Below, piece after piece: positions 49,997-58,075 of a DNA stretch of 64,000 nt. The translations under genes and the position numbers were made by a program. Under the pieces are notes generated by a model. It was not told the DNA's origin, searched no databases, and worked only from the letters and a program-made list of their open reading frames with translations. Numbering within the stretch: the stretch's first letter is position 1; each line of letters begins with the position of its first letter. This stretch comes from UBA6898 sp964463135 (GTDB lineage Bacteria; Nitrospirota; Thermodesulfovibrionia; Thermodesulfovibrionales; UBA6898), in assembly GCA_964463135.1 (NCBI GenBank), contig CAYXBA010000005.1, positions 105,750-169,749 of the forward strand, read 5' to 3'.

Positions 49997-51549
49997 ACTC
50001 CTCCGGGCAGTGTAATGACAAAGGTCGAACCTTTTTCAGAGGTGCTCTGCAGTTCGATCCTGCCTTTGTGCTTCTCTATTATACTGTAAACAATGGCAAG
50101 GCCCAATCCTGTCCCGTGGTCCTTGGTCGTGAAAAACGGATCGAAGATCCTCGGGAGCTTTTCCTTCGGGATGCCCTTGCCGGTATCCGATACCGAGATC
50201 CTGACAGAGGTCCCGTCCCTGACAATGGTTATAGCCAGCTGCCCCTTGCCTTCCATGGCGTCAACAGCGTTGTTGAAGAGGTTGATGAAGACCTGCTCCA
50301 GCATATGGCTGTCCGCAAGCACCAGGACATCTTCATCTGCTTTGATGGTGAACCGGACGTCTCCCAGGTCATCGGTCGCTGCCATCTGGGTCAGGATAGC
50401 CCTGATCAGGAGCGTGATCTGAACAGGGGCGATCTCAGGCGGTTTTTCACGCGCAAAGGCGAGAAGATCGCTCACGATCCTCTTTACGCGCAATGTCTGC
50501 GAATAGATATCACCGACGGTCTCCTTTATGATGCCCGGACAGGTCTCTGTATCGATCTCCCTGGTAAGGATCTGGGCAGCAAGGTAGATGTTGTTCAGGG
50601 GGTTGTTCAGCTCATGGGCAACACCCGAGGCAAGCGTACCGAGCGATGCAAGCTTCCGGCTCTGGAGGAGCTCTTCGTTCTTCTTCTCGATCTCGTGGTC
50701 CCTGGCGATCAGGTCGTTCTCCATCTTATTGAATGCCTGGATCAGGACGCCGACCTCATCATATTTGGCCGGTACCGGGAGGGAAGAAAAATCGCCTTTG
50801 CCGGTCTTTTCTATGGCGCTTGTGAGTATCTTCATCTGCCTGACCGTGCTCCGGACGATCACCAGCAGAGCGGTAAAACCGATGAACAGAAAGAGCGGGA
50901 AGAGAATCAGGAGCGCGGTCTGCGAAAGCCTTACCGTGCGGTCAACCTTGTCCCTTGTCACGGTATCAAGGCCCTTTGACAGGTTCAGGATCTCCTCACC
51001 GATCTTTCTCAATGAGGTGATCTCGGCATCGAGGTCACGGAGGTTGCGAAGTACCGCAGAATCTGAGCCCGGCTTAAAGAGTATCTCTATCTGTTTGGCA
51101 TTGATTGCCGGGCTTTCCAGGAACGTTGATTCCATTAACGGGAAGAAGATCGCATACTGCGTGTTGCGTGCCTTCAGTTTCCCTACGTTGTCCAGGAATT
51201 CCCATGCGAGCGCTTCGATCCTGGTGAAACGCCGGCTGTAGTCATCAATGGCAGCCTGAAGGTTGAGTATCTGCCCGTTGGTGCCAGAGGGGCTGTTCTG
51301 TTCCAGTATGGTCTTGATCTCCTTGATGTAACTATGTACGCTTTCGATCTCGCGCACATCCCTGTACAGGAGGAAATTCTTTTCATGGCGTCTGAGCTGC
51401 AGTGTCTTGCTGCGGAGAGTGTCGGAAAGTTCGAGGTTCCTGATCTCTTTTCTGATCTCGATAAAGTTGACATAGGCAAAGATCGCCAGAATGGCTATGA
51501 GCGTTGAGCTGATCAGAAAGCTCAGAATGATCTTCTTCTGCAAAGACAT
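49993..51549 (-). CDS. Membrane sensor histidine kinase of the NtrC-type system
   Basis: A 518-residue kinase with an N-terminal membrane segment (IILSFLISSTLIAILAIFAYV), a helical periplasmic sensor of about 175 residues, a second membrane segment (LSQTALLILFPLFLFIGFTALL), HAMP, and the catalytic core. The phosphoacceptor is GVAHELNNPLNNIYLA; N, G1 and G2 boxes are INLFNNAVDAM, VSDTGKGIP and GTGLGLAIVYSI. It overlaps the regulator gene by four bases. The sensor region resembles that of the kinase at 55452-56864. Confidence 0.94.
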   Translation of the reverse strand: MSLQKKIILSFLISSTLIAILAIFAYVNFIEIRKEIRNLELSDTLRSKTLQLRRHEKNFLLYRDVREIESVHSYIKEIKTILEQNSPSGTNGQILNLQAAIDDYSRRFTRIEALAWEFLDNVGKLKARNTQYAIFFPLMESTFLESPAINAKQIEILFKPGSDSAVLRNLRDLDAEITSLRKIGEEILNLSKGLDTVTRDKVDRTVRLSQTALLILFPLFLFIGFTALLVIVRSTVRQMKILTSAIEKTGKGDFSSLPVPAKYDEVGVLIQAFNKMENDLIARDHEIEKKNEELLQSRKLASLGTLASGVAHELNNPLNNIYLAAQILTREIDTETCPGIIKETVGDIYSQTLRVKRIVSDLLAFAREKPPEIAPVQITLLIRAILTQMAATDDLGDVRFTIKADEDVLVLADSHMLEQVFINLFNNAVDAMEGKGQLAITIVRDGTSVRISVSDTGKGIPKEKLPRIFDPFFTTKDHGTGLGLAIVYSIIEKHKGRIELQSTSEKGSTFVITLPGGV

Positions 51550-51684
51550 GGTGTCCCTATATTAGCACCATCACGTCTGAAAATTGAAATGCAGGCGGAT
51601 GGAAGAACCGATCTTTTGACGGGCAGTTGGCATGGTTATTATTAAACCCATAACTACAAGGTTATCTAAAATCAGAAAAGCATA

Positions 51685-51715
51685 TTGACAGTTTTGCATT
51701 GGCGATGGTTATATT
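51685..51715 (+). promoter_or_regulatory. Putative sigma-70 promoter before the 51738 gene
   Basis: TTGACA (51685-51690), 19 bases, then TATATT (51710-51715). The spacer is two bases longer than ideal. The RNA would start only about 15 bases before the ATG. Confidence 0.4.
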
Positions 51716-51737
51716 GTGAGTGGGCTGGAACAGGCGC

Positions 51738-52157
51738 ATGAACAGATTTTCCAGAATTGCTCTGCTGCTGTACTGTGCGGTGCTATTTATTATCCCGCTC
51801 TCTTATCTGCATCTTGAAAATCTTCTTTCGGATACCAATATCTTTGCAAACCAGGAACATCAGGAGATCGACCTGCTTGTGCTCATCCATGAAGTTCTGT
51901 TTGCGCATCTCAGCAATATAACGGATCATCTATCACGGTCAACTGACAGAATATTCGATCAACTCATTGATCAAACGTCTGAAATACTTTTTCCCGATGT
52001 TGCCGCACTGAAGTCCTGTCTTCTTCTTCCGGGACTTGTGGCCTGCACCTTTTATGTATTACGACGATATTCTTCAGGCAAGGGCAGGGCCTTACCCCAA
52101 ACGATCTTCTGTTACCGGTTGTTCGAGCACTCTCCGCCGCATTTCTCTTTCCGATAG
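51738..52157 (+). CDS. Hypothetical membrane protein
   Basis: A 139-residue protein with two hydrophobic segments (IALLLYCAVLFIIPLSYL near the start, LLLPGLVACTFYVL near residue 105) and a His-rich helical loop between them (LIHEVLFAHLSNITDHLSRSTDRI). No family was recognised. A GTG at 51720 would add six residues. It is divergent from the kinase gene and followed after 75 bases by the two-CW gene. Confidence 0.6.
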   Translation: MNRFSRIALLLYCAVLFIIPLSYLHLENLLSDTNIFANQEHQEIDLLVLIHEVLFAHLSNITDHLSRSTDRIFDQLIDQTSEILFPDVAALKSCLLLPGLVACTFYVLRRYSSGKGRALPQTIFCYRLFEHSPPHFSFR

Positions 52158-52232
52158 TCCGGGCCAGGGACTGTGTGCTTTCAATGGCTGTATTCAGCCC
52201 TTTTGAACAAACTCAACAAAGGAGATATCATT

Positions 52233-52508
52233 ATGATGCGGCAGAATTGCTGGGAATATATGAAATGCGGCAGAGACGGCAGCAAAGGTCAGGAACCATG
52301 CCCTGCGGTGACCGAGACCAGGGCGCACAGGCTTAACCGCGGCAACAACGGCGGACGGGTATGCTGGGCAGTGGATGGTACGCACTGCTACGGGAAGGTC
52401 CAGGGGACGTACGCGGAAAAGGTCATGATCTGCAGTGAATGCGATTTTCGCAGGACCGTGGAGGAAGAGGAATGGCCTTCCTTCCGGCTTATCTATCTCA
52501 AGAGCTGA
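52233..52508 (+). CDS. Two-CW domain protein
   Basis: A 91-residue protein matching the two-CW pattern. It has QNCWEYMKCGRD at residues 4-15, EPCPAVTE, a GNNGGRVCWAVDGTHC block and the C-terminal MICSECDFRRTVEEEE, eight cysteines in all with two Cys-Trp pairs. The domain is found in proteins of anaerobic signal-transduction loci and probably binds metal; its role is not known. AAAGGAG stands nine bases before the ATG ATG pair. The frame upstream of 52233 is not used. Confidence 0.82.
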   Translation: MMRQNCWEYMKCGRDGSKGQEPCPAVTETRAHRLNRGNNGGRVCWAVDGTHCYGKVQGTYAEKVMICSECDFRRTVEEEEWPSFRLIYLKS

Positions 52509-52520
52509 ACTTCCCGCTGT

Positions 52521-55091
52521 TTACACCGCATAGTCAGCGGCCAGGAATTTGCCGGCATAGTAACTGACCGCAGTGTCATCATGCAGCACCGCGTCCAGCT
52601 GCCTGGTATAGGAAAGCAGTCTGCCCAACTGGTCAAGGATCGTCATGATATCAGCTTTTCCGAGATTGGAAAGTCTGCAGATGACCACATCACCTCCGGC
52701 ATTGATCGTGAATCCGTATTCCTTCAGGATCTCTGCGATCAGCTGGATCCTGCGAGACCGTTTGGTGATGTCGGTTGCACCGCCCGAGAAACGGAAATAG
52801 ATATGGTTGTTCCGGTCCGTATCGCTGCAGTAGCAGTCGATCGTGCTGAAGTGATAACCGAACCGGATGCCGAAATGCACATATTCACGGGACACGACTG
52901 CGATATTGTACCCGACCAGTTCACTGTTGTCTGTCGTGATATCCGGCATGCGCATCATGCTCGAAAGCAGGTCGTTTGCCTTCAGTGCCACGGCATCGGA
53001 GCGCCAGATGCCGGGGTAGAGCATGCCCTGGATGATCCCTCTGAGCGGTTCGCATGCCACCTGGTCCAATGGTATCCCTTCCTTGCCGTCTGAAGAGATG
53101 ACCCCGCCGCCGATATCGATCAGGATGATGCCGGCAGGGATCGGAAGGCGCAGCCGGTGGGCTGCATGACTGGTCACCATACTGCTCCCGTATTGCGCCT
53201 TTTCGACGAGTTCCATGACCGACTTCTCATGGATGAACCTGAGTATGTCATGCAGCGTCCTGCAGCCGGTGACCGTGAAATTGTCCTGCAGGGGATCGAT
53301 CAGGTTCAGGGGAACGATATGTTTGAGTATATATCTCTTTTTCCGGTATTCGTAGAGCTTCTCCATCTGCGCAGGGTCCTGATAGCCGGTCCCCTGCATC
53401 TCCGGTACGATGCCTTCATACACGGTCATGTGCCCCTCGTCGTCGATCGCGACCGTCACCTCCTGACCGTGCCTGAGCGCAGCAGTCGCGTTCTTTGTAT
53501 TGACCGCGGTCGGGACCCTGAATTCCCTGCAGAGCGATGCCATATGGCTTGCCGGTGAGCCGGTATCGGTCAGTATGGCGGCTGCATAGGGCATGATCCT
53601 GATGAAGTTCGACGAATCATACTTTGACACAAGGACTGCGCCTTTCGGGAAACGGGCAAGTTCGTCCATATGGCGCAGGAGAAAGACTCTGCCGCTGCCA
53701 GCGCCTCTCTGCACCGCCATACCCGTCTCTTTCATCAGGACCTTCTTTTCACGGACTATGTCCTCAGGCAAGGCAGCGCCTGCATCATGTTCCTTCTGCA
53801 TATGCAGGGGCCGGGACTGAAGGATAAAGATCTTCCCGTTTCTGTCTATTGCCCATTCGACATCCTGTGGTTTTCCGTAATACCGCTCGATCTGCATCGA
53901 AAGCAGGGCAAGTTCCTTTATTTGCGGGGCCGTCAGGCAGGGACGCTGCCTCATCTCGTCCGGTGTTCCGGCCTGCAGGATGCCGCCTTCCGGGCGGTTC
54001 ACGAACATGGATTCTTTTGTGCCGATCCTCTCTTCCTTGATTGCCAGGCCGTCTGTCTTTTCTATGACATACTGGTCAGCATCCACACTGCCGTCCACGA
54101 CCGAGGTGCCGAGTCCCCAGGAGGCAGAGATGAGAAGCACATTTTGCCGGTCAGAGGGCGGGGCTGTATAGACAACGCCGCTGCAGGCCGGGTCGAGCAT
54201 GAGCATGCAGCCCACTGTCATCTTCAGACTGCCGGGCTCTATGCCGATCTGTTTCTGATACGTGATTGAGCGCGGCGAGAACAGGCTTGCTATCACCCTT
54301 TTGTACGCGGCAATGACCGCTGTTCTCTCCAGAGGGACATTCAGCACGGTCTCAAACTGGCCTGCAAACGAATAATCACCATCTTCTTCCTCGGCGCTGC
54401 TCCGGACAGAGAGGAAGCTGTTTTCACCGCATTGTGCCTTCATCCTGTCTATAGCGCTGCCTATGGCCGCGTCGACGCCGGCCGGCAGTTCTGCGTTCTG
54501 AATGGCTTCAGAGAGTTCTTCGGCGCAGGCATCCGTATCTGAAGCTTCTTTTCCGATGAGCTCAATTTTTTCGGCAAGCGCATTCAACTGAATAAGTTCT
54601 TCGAATGCCTGCACGGTTATGACAAAAGCAGGAGGAATAAGCAGGTTCAGATCGTTCCTTAATTCAGCAAGATGAGCGTTCTTGCCGCCGACCGCAGAGC
54701 TCATGTCCCAGGAGATGTCTTCGTAAAAAAGAACAGGTTTGGCATCTGCCGGGCCTGCATCACTGATCATCTGCCGTATACGGCTGTCGATGCGGGAGAA
54801 GGCTTCCGGAAGACCGCCATATCTCTGCCTGGTAAGTTCTTCAAAGTTCATGAGCGAGCCTTTTATCGCTTCTGACAGTTCCGCATAGGCGCGCCTGATA
54901 TAGGTGATATCGAATAGATAGTCGCCGCCGAGGGTATCGCCCATGTCCGTGATCAGCTCGATCGCCTTATTGTTCCCGGCGAGGACCTGTCTGAACAGTT
55001 CAAAGAGCCTCTCAAAGGGCAGGGCAGGCTTCTTCCTTCCCCTGATAGAATTCAGGATCGACTGCATATATCCCGACAGTCTCTTCTGCAT
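52521..55091 (-). CDS. PEP synthase/PPDK-like protein with nucleotide-binding and phosphohistidine domains
   Basis: An 856-residue protein. About residues 1-120 are helical. About 125-430 match the PPDK/PEP synthase ATP-grasp domain (SSAVGGKNAHLAEL, LSVRSSAEEEDG, QDVEWAIDRNGKIFILQSRPL). The swivelling domain follows with TDTGSPASHMASLCREFRVP, where the His of SHMA is the phosphate carrier. The C-terminal 280 residues do not resemble the PEP/pyruvate barrel, so the reaction partner is unknown. It overlaps the receiver gene by one base, in the same operon as kinase and MshEN-DUF202 genes. Confidence 0.85.
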   Translation of the reverse strand: MQKRLSGYMQSILNSIRGRKKPALPFERLFELFRQVLAGNNKAIELITDMGDTLGGDYLFDITYIRRAYAELSEAIKGSLMNFEELTRQRYGGLPEAFSRIDSRIRQMISDAGPADAKPVLFYEDISWDMSSAVGGKNAHLAELRNDLNLLIPPAFVITVQAFEELIQLNALAEKIELIGKEASDTDACAEELSEAIQNAELPAGVDAAIGSAIDRMKAQCGENSFLSVRSSAEEEDGDYSFAGQFETVLNVPLERTAVIAAYKRVIASLFSPRSITYQKQIGIEPGSLKMTVGCMLMLDPACSGVVYTAPPSDRQNVLLISASWGLGTSVVDGSVDADQYVIEKTDGLAIKEERIGTKESMFVNRPEGGILQAGTPDEMRQRPCLTAPQIKELALLSMQIERYYGKPQDVEWAIDRNGKIFILQSRPLHMQKEHDAGAALPEDIVREKKVLMKETGMAVQRGAGSGRVFLLRHMDELARFPKGAVLVSKYDSSNFIRIMPYAAAILTDTGSPASHMASLCREFRVPTAVNTKNATAALRHGQEVTVAIDDEGHMTVYEGIVPEMQGTGYQDPAQMEKLYEYRKKRYILKHIVPLNLIDPLQDNFTVTGCRTLHDILRFIHEKSVMELVEKAQYGSSMVTSHAAHRLRLPIPAGIILIDIGGGVISSDGKEGIPLDQVACEPLRGIIQGMLYPGIWRSDAVALKANDLLSSMMRMPDITTDNSELVGYNIAVVSREYVHFGIRFGYHFSTIDCYCSDTDRNNHIYFRFSGGATDITKRSRRIQLIAEILKEYGFTINAGGDVVICRLSNLGKADIMTILDQLGRLLSYTRQLDAVLHDDTAVSYYAGKFLAADYAV

Positions 55092-55459
55092 CAGATTTCG
55101 AGTGCCCTCCGGATCGAGGTCTTCAGCTCCTTGATCTTGACCGGCTTCGGGAAGAAATCATGCACATCTCCCCTGAGCGCCTCAATGGCGGTATCGAGGT
55201 TGGCAAAGGCGGTTATCATGATCACCTTTATGGCCGGATAGGACTGCTTCACGGTCCTGAGGACCTCCATGCCGTCTATGCCCTTCATCTTGTAATCAGT
55301 CACGATCAGGTCGAACTTCTTTTCCTTCAGCCGCGCCAAAGCCGGCTCTGCATTCAGGAATGTCTCGACTGCATATCCGTCCTGTTCGAGAGACAGTTTG
55401 GCCATGTCCCCCACGATCTTTTCATCGTCAATGATCATAATAGTATTCTTGTCAATCAT
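55091..55459 (-). CDS. Single-domain response regulator (receiver only)
   Basis: A 122-residue CheY-like protein with the acidic pair MIIDDEK, phosphoacceptor Asp in LIVTDYKMKGIDG (about residue 52), Thr in MITAFA and Lys in FFPKPVKI. There is no output domain, so it must act through protein partners. It overlaps the kinase gene by eight bases and the PPDK-like gene by one base. Confidence 0.93.
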   Translation of the reverse strand: MIDKNTIMIIDDEKIVGDMAKLSLEQDGYAVETFLNAEPALARLKEKKFDLIVTDYKMKGIDGMEVLRTVKQSYPAIKVIMITAFANLDTAIEALRGDVHDFFPKPVKIKELKTSIRRALEI

Positions 55460-56864
55460 CGTTCTTCTCCTCTCCTTTGTATGTGGACAAAACTATGGTA
55501 AACGTGGTGCCGACGCCCACCTTGCTCTCCACCCGTATGTCGCCGCCGTGATCGCGGATGATGCCGTAACTGACCGAAAGGCCGAGTCCTGTGCCTCCCT
55601 CGCCCTTGGTACTGAAGAACGGATCGAAGACGTGCGGCACAAATTCCGGGGGTATGCCTTTTCCGCTGTCCTTGACCGTCAGCTCGATGACTCCGGGTTC
55701 CTTTCCGGTGCGCGTGCCGATGAACAGGCTGCCGCCCGGAGACATTGCCTGGACCGCATTGGTGATGAGGTTCACGAGCACCTGCTGGATCTGGTGGTGA
55801 TCGATGAACACCTGCGGCAGGTTTGGGGAAAGACCGGTCCTCAGTTCAATGTTCGAAATATCGAGGGTGTTCTGCATCAGCTTGATCGAGTCCTGGACGC
55901 AGAGGTTTATGTCCGCCGGTCTCTGGTCTGCCTTCTGCGGCTTCGAAAAATCGAGAAGGTTCTTCACGATCTCCCGGATGCGTTCAGTTTCTGAATCGAT
56001 CTTGCTCATAAAATCGAGGCGCTGCTCTTTTGCGAGCTTGTCATAGACCTCGGCATAGGTCTGGGCGATCATCGAGATATTGTTCAGCGGATTGGTAAGT
56101 TCGTGGGCGACCCCTGCGGTGAGAATGCCGAGCGAGGCCAGTTTCTTTGACTGGATAAGTTCGTCCTCCCGGTATCCCAGCTCCTCGGACATGGTATTGA
56201 TCGCATCGATCAAGGCCCCCATCTCGTCGTTCGAATGCTCATCCGCGATCCGGTGGAAATTCCCCTTTGAGATCGACTTCGCGAGCGCCTCGATCTTCCT
56301 GAGCGACCGCAGGATCTGCTGGGAAATAAAGTGGCTGACGCCGACCGCAAGAAAAAGCACGGCAAAGAAGGAAAAGAGAAGGATCTTCTTGGAGCCGGTG
56401 ATGATGTCATTGACCCGCTTCTGTTCGACCTGCGTGACCGCTTCGGAAAATTCCTTCAGCTTTTTCCCTTTTGCGCGGAGCCTGGCAGCAGCCTGAGGCC
56501 CGGTCGACTGCTCATTCCGTATCTCACTGACGGTCACGGCATATTCTGCAAGATAGTTTTCGAGCTTCGCGATGTCGGCCTCTCCGATGGCCCGCGTGAT
56601 GTCCGGCCTGAAGGCATTTATCTTGACACTGGTCGCATCGATCATCTCCTGTATGTCGCCGAGCGCTGCTATGTCCTTGTACAGGAAATAGTTCTTTTCG
56701 GACAGCCTCATCTCGAGGAAGGATGCGTTCAGGCCGTCGGCGATCTCCATGAAACGAAGCTTTGCGAGCACATTGTTCAGGTTCTGTATGGCAAAAAAAC
56801 CGATCAGCACGATCAGGGCAACATTGATCGCGTTCGAGAGGATGATCTTCTGTTCGATCTTCAC
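55452..56864 (-). CDS. Membrane sensor histidine kinase
   Basis: A 470-residue kinase with two membrane segments (INVALIVLIGFFAIQNL and ILLFSFFAVLFLAVGVSHFI), a helical periplasmic domain of about 140 residues, HAMP and a HisKA/HATPase core (GVAHELTNPLNNISMI, VNLITNAVQAM, DSGKGIPPE, GGTGLGLSVSYGI). It is clearly related to the 49993-51549 kinase. It overlaps its cognate receiver gene and follows the MshEN-DUF202 genes after four bases. Confidence 0.94.
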   Translation of the reverse strand: MKIEQKIILSNAINVALIVLIGFFAIQNLNNVLAKLRFMEIADGLNASFLEMRLSEKNYFLYKDIAALGDIQEMIDATSVKINAFRPDITRAIGEADIAKLENYLAEYAVTVSEIRNEQSTGPQAAARLRAKGKKLKEFSEAVTQVEQKRVNDIITGSKKILLFSFFAVLFLAVGVSHFISQQILRSLRKIEALAKSISKGNFHRIADEHSNDEMGALIDAINTMSEELGYREDELIQSKKLASLGILTAGVAHELTNPLNNISMIAQTYAEVYDKLAKEQRLDFMSKIDSETERIREIVKNLLDFSKPQKADQRPADINLCVQDSIKLMQNTLDISNIELRTGLSPNLPQVFIDHHQIQQVLVNLITNAVQAMSPGGSLFIGTRTGKEPGVIELTVKDSGKGIPPEFVPHVFDPFFSTKGEGGTGLGLSVSYGIIRDHGGDIRVESKVGVGTTFTIVLSTYKGEEKNDD

Positions 56865-56868
56865 AGCG

Positions 56869-58059
56869 TCACGCTCGCGGCACCGGACAGCGCGGTATCT
56901 CGGCCTGTTCCTTCCTGACCGGCAGGTACCAGATGAACCCGTCAGTGATCATCAGCATTCCTGCGACAAAGAGCAGTGAGTCAACGATGCTCATGAGGCC
57001 GAGAGTGAAATACGACAGGAGTCCGAGCCCGAGACTGGCGAACGAGACGCCGGTCCTGATAAAGGCGAGTCCGGTGCGTGCGCGTGCGTACATGGTGCGA
57101 TAGCAGGCAGCCACGGTGCGCTGCGCAGCAAGGACGTTTCGCTCACGTGCGAGATGCGTGCGTTCCCTGCTCGAAGGCGATGGGTACAGGATGGTGCAGT
57201 GGTTTGACAGAAAATCACCGAGCCTTGCCAGCATGGTCTTGCGGGTCGGGACCGTCGCACCAGGTGTTTTGATAAAATGGTAATCTTCGAGAAACTGCAG
57301 TGATGCTGCCGTAACTTCGATCAGTGTCTGATGCTGCGGAGGGCTCATCCGGGACCGCCGTATCTTCAGATATCCGATCAGTCCGTAGAACGACAGACAG
57401 AAGCCCCCAAGTATGAGCGGCCAATAGAATGCGGCAACTGTACCGGAAGCCTGCAGCCGCAGCAGGGTGTTCGAAAGTGCAATGACACCCAGCCCCCAGC
57501 GGAGAAAGGCAAGGTTCGTCCGGGCGGTCGCGAGGTCGGTCCGGTAGCAGGCCATGCGGGTCCGCCAGTGCGCCATGGTATTTCTCCAGAACGCAAGCCC
57601 GGTGCGCTCGGTGCCGATAAGCTGCCCCGGCCTTGCATGCAGGAAGTCCTGAATGAACCACTGCAGGTCTTCTCCGAGTGCCACCCAGTATTCATAATGC
57701 ACAGCAGGCAGGAGGCGCTTCACCTCTTCCTGCACGGCCCTGTCTGAGGGATCGTTCGCTGCAATGACGATCGTATTGCGGTCCCGGATGACCGGGAACC
57801 ACTGGTTCAGGGAGAGCCGCTCACCGTCAAGACCTTCCAGCAGTCCTGGCGGTATCGGAAGACGCTCATCATATTCAATGTACGGACATTGATAATGGTC
57901 AGAAAGCGCCTCCAGCATGGAACGCTTCGGGATATGGTATTCGGTCAGCAATACCCCTTCGAGTTCCCTCCCCCTGGCAACAGCTGAAACCTCCGCCTGC
58001 TGCAACTGCTCAGTGGTAAGCAGGCCGTGGTTGACCAGCTGCTGAAACCTGTTCTTCAT
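56869..58059 (-). CDS. MshEN-like domain fused to two DUF202 modules with heptad Arg arrays
   Basis: A 396-residue protein. Residues 1-135 resemble a degenerate GspE N-terminal domain (NHGLLTTEQLQ, YIEYDERLPIPPGLLEGL, VIAANDPSD); the RLG residues that bind c-di-GMP in MshEN are not kept. Two DUF202-type modules follow. Each begins with a helix of RTxxAxx heptads: Arg at 152, 159, 166, 173, 180, 187 and at 300, 307, 314, 321, 328, 335, each leading into two or three membrane segments. The start at 58059 (17 bases after the upstream stop) puts the first array at the same residue as in the paralog. Function unknown. Confidence 0.8.
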   Translation of the reverse strand: MKNRFQQLVNHGLLTTEQLQQAEVSAVARGRELEGVLLTEYHIPKRSMLEALSDHYQCPYIEYDERLPIPPGLLEGLDGERLSLNQWFPVIRDRNTIVIAANDPSDRAVQEEVKRLLPAVHYEYWVALGEDLQWFIQDFLHARPGQLIGTERTGLAFWRNTMAHWRTRMACYRTDLATARTNLAFLRWGLGVIALSNTLLRLQASGTVAAFYWPLILGGFCLSFYGLIGYLKIRRSRMSPPQHQTLIEVTAASLQFLEDYHFIKTPGATVPTRKTMLARLGDFLSNHCTILYPSPSSRERTHLARERNVLAAQRTVAACYRTMYARARTGLAFIRTGVSFASLGLGLLSYFTLGLMSIVDSLLFVAGMLMITDGFIWYLPVRKEQAEIPRCPVPRA

Positions 58060-58075
58060 TGTTATCGTATGCCCC

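Noticed and set aside
50068..50979. 303-residue open frame on the plus strand
   Set aside because: Antisense to the histidine kinase at 49993-51549; no family similarity or ribosome site.
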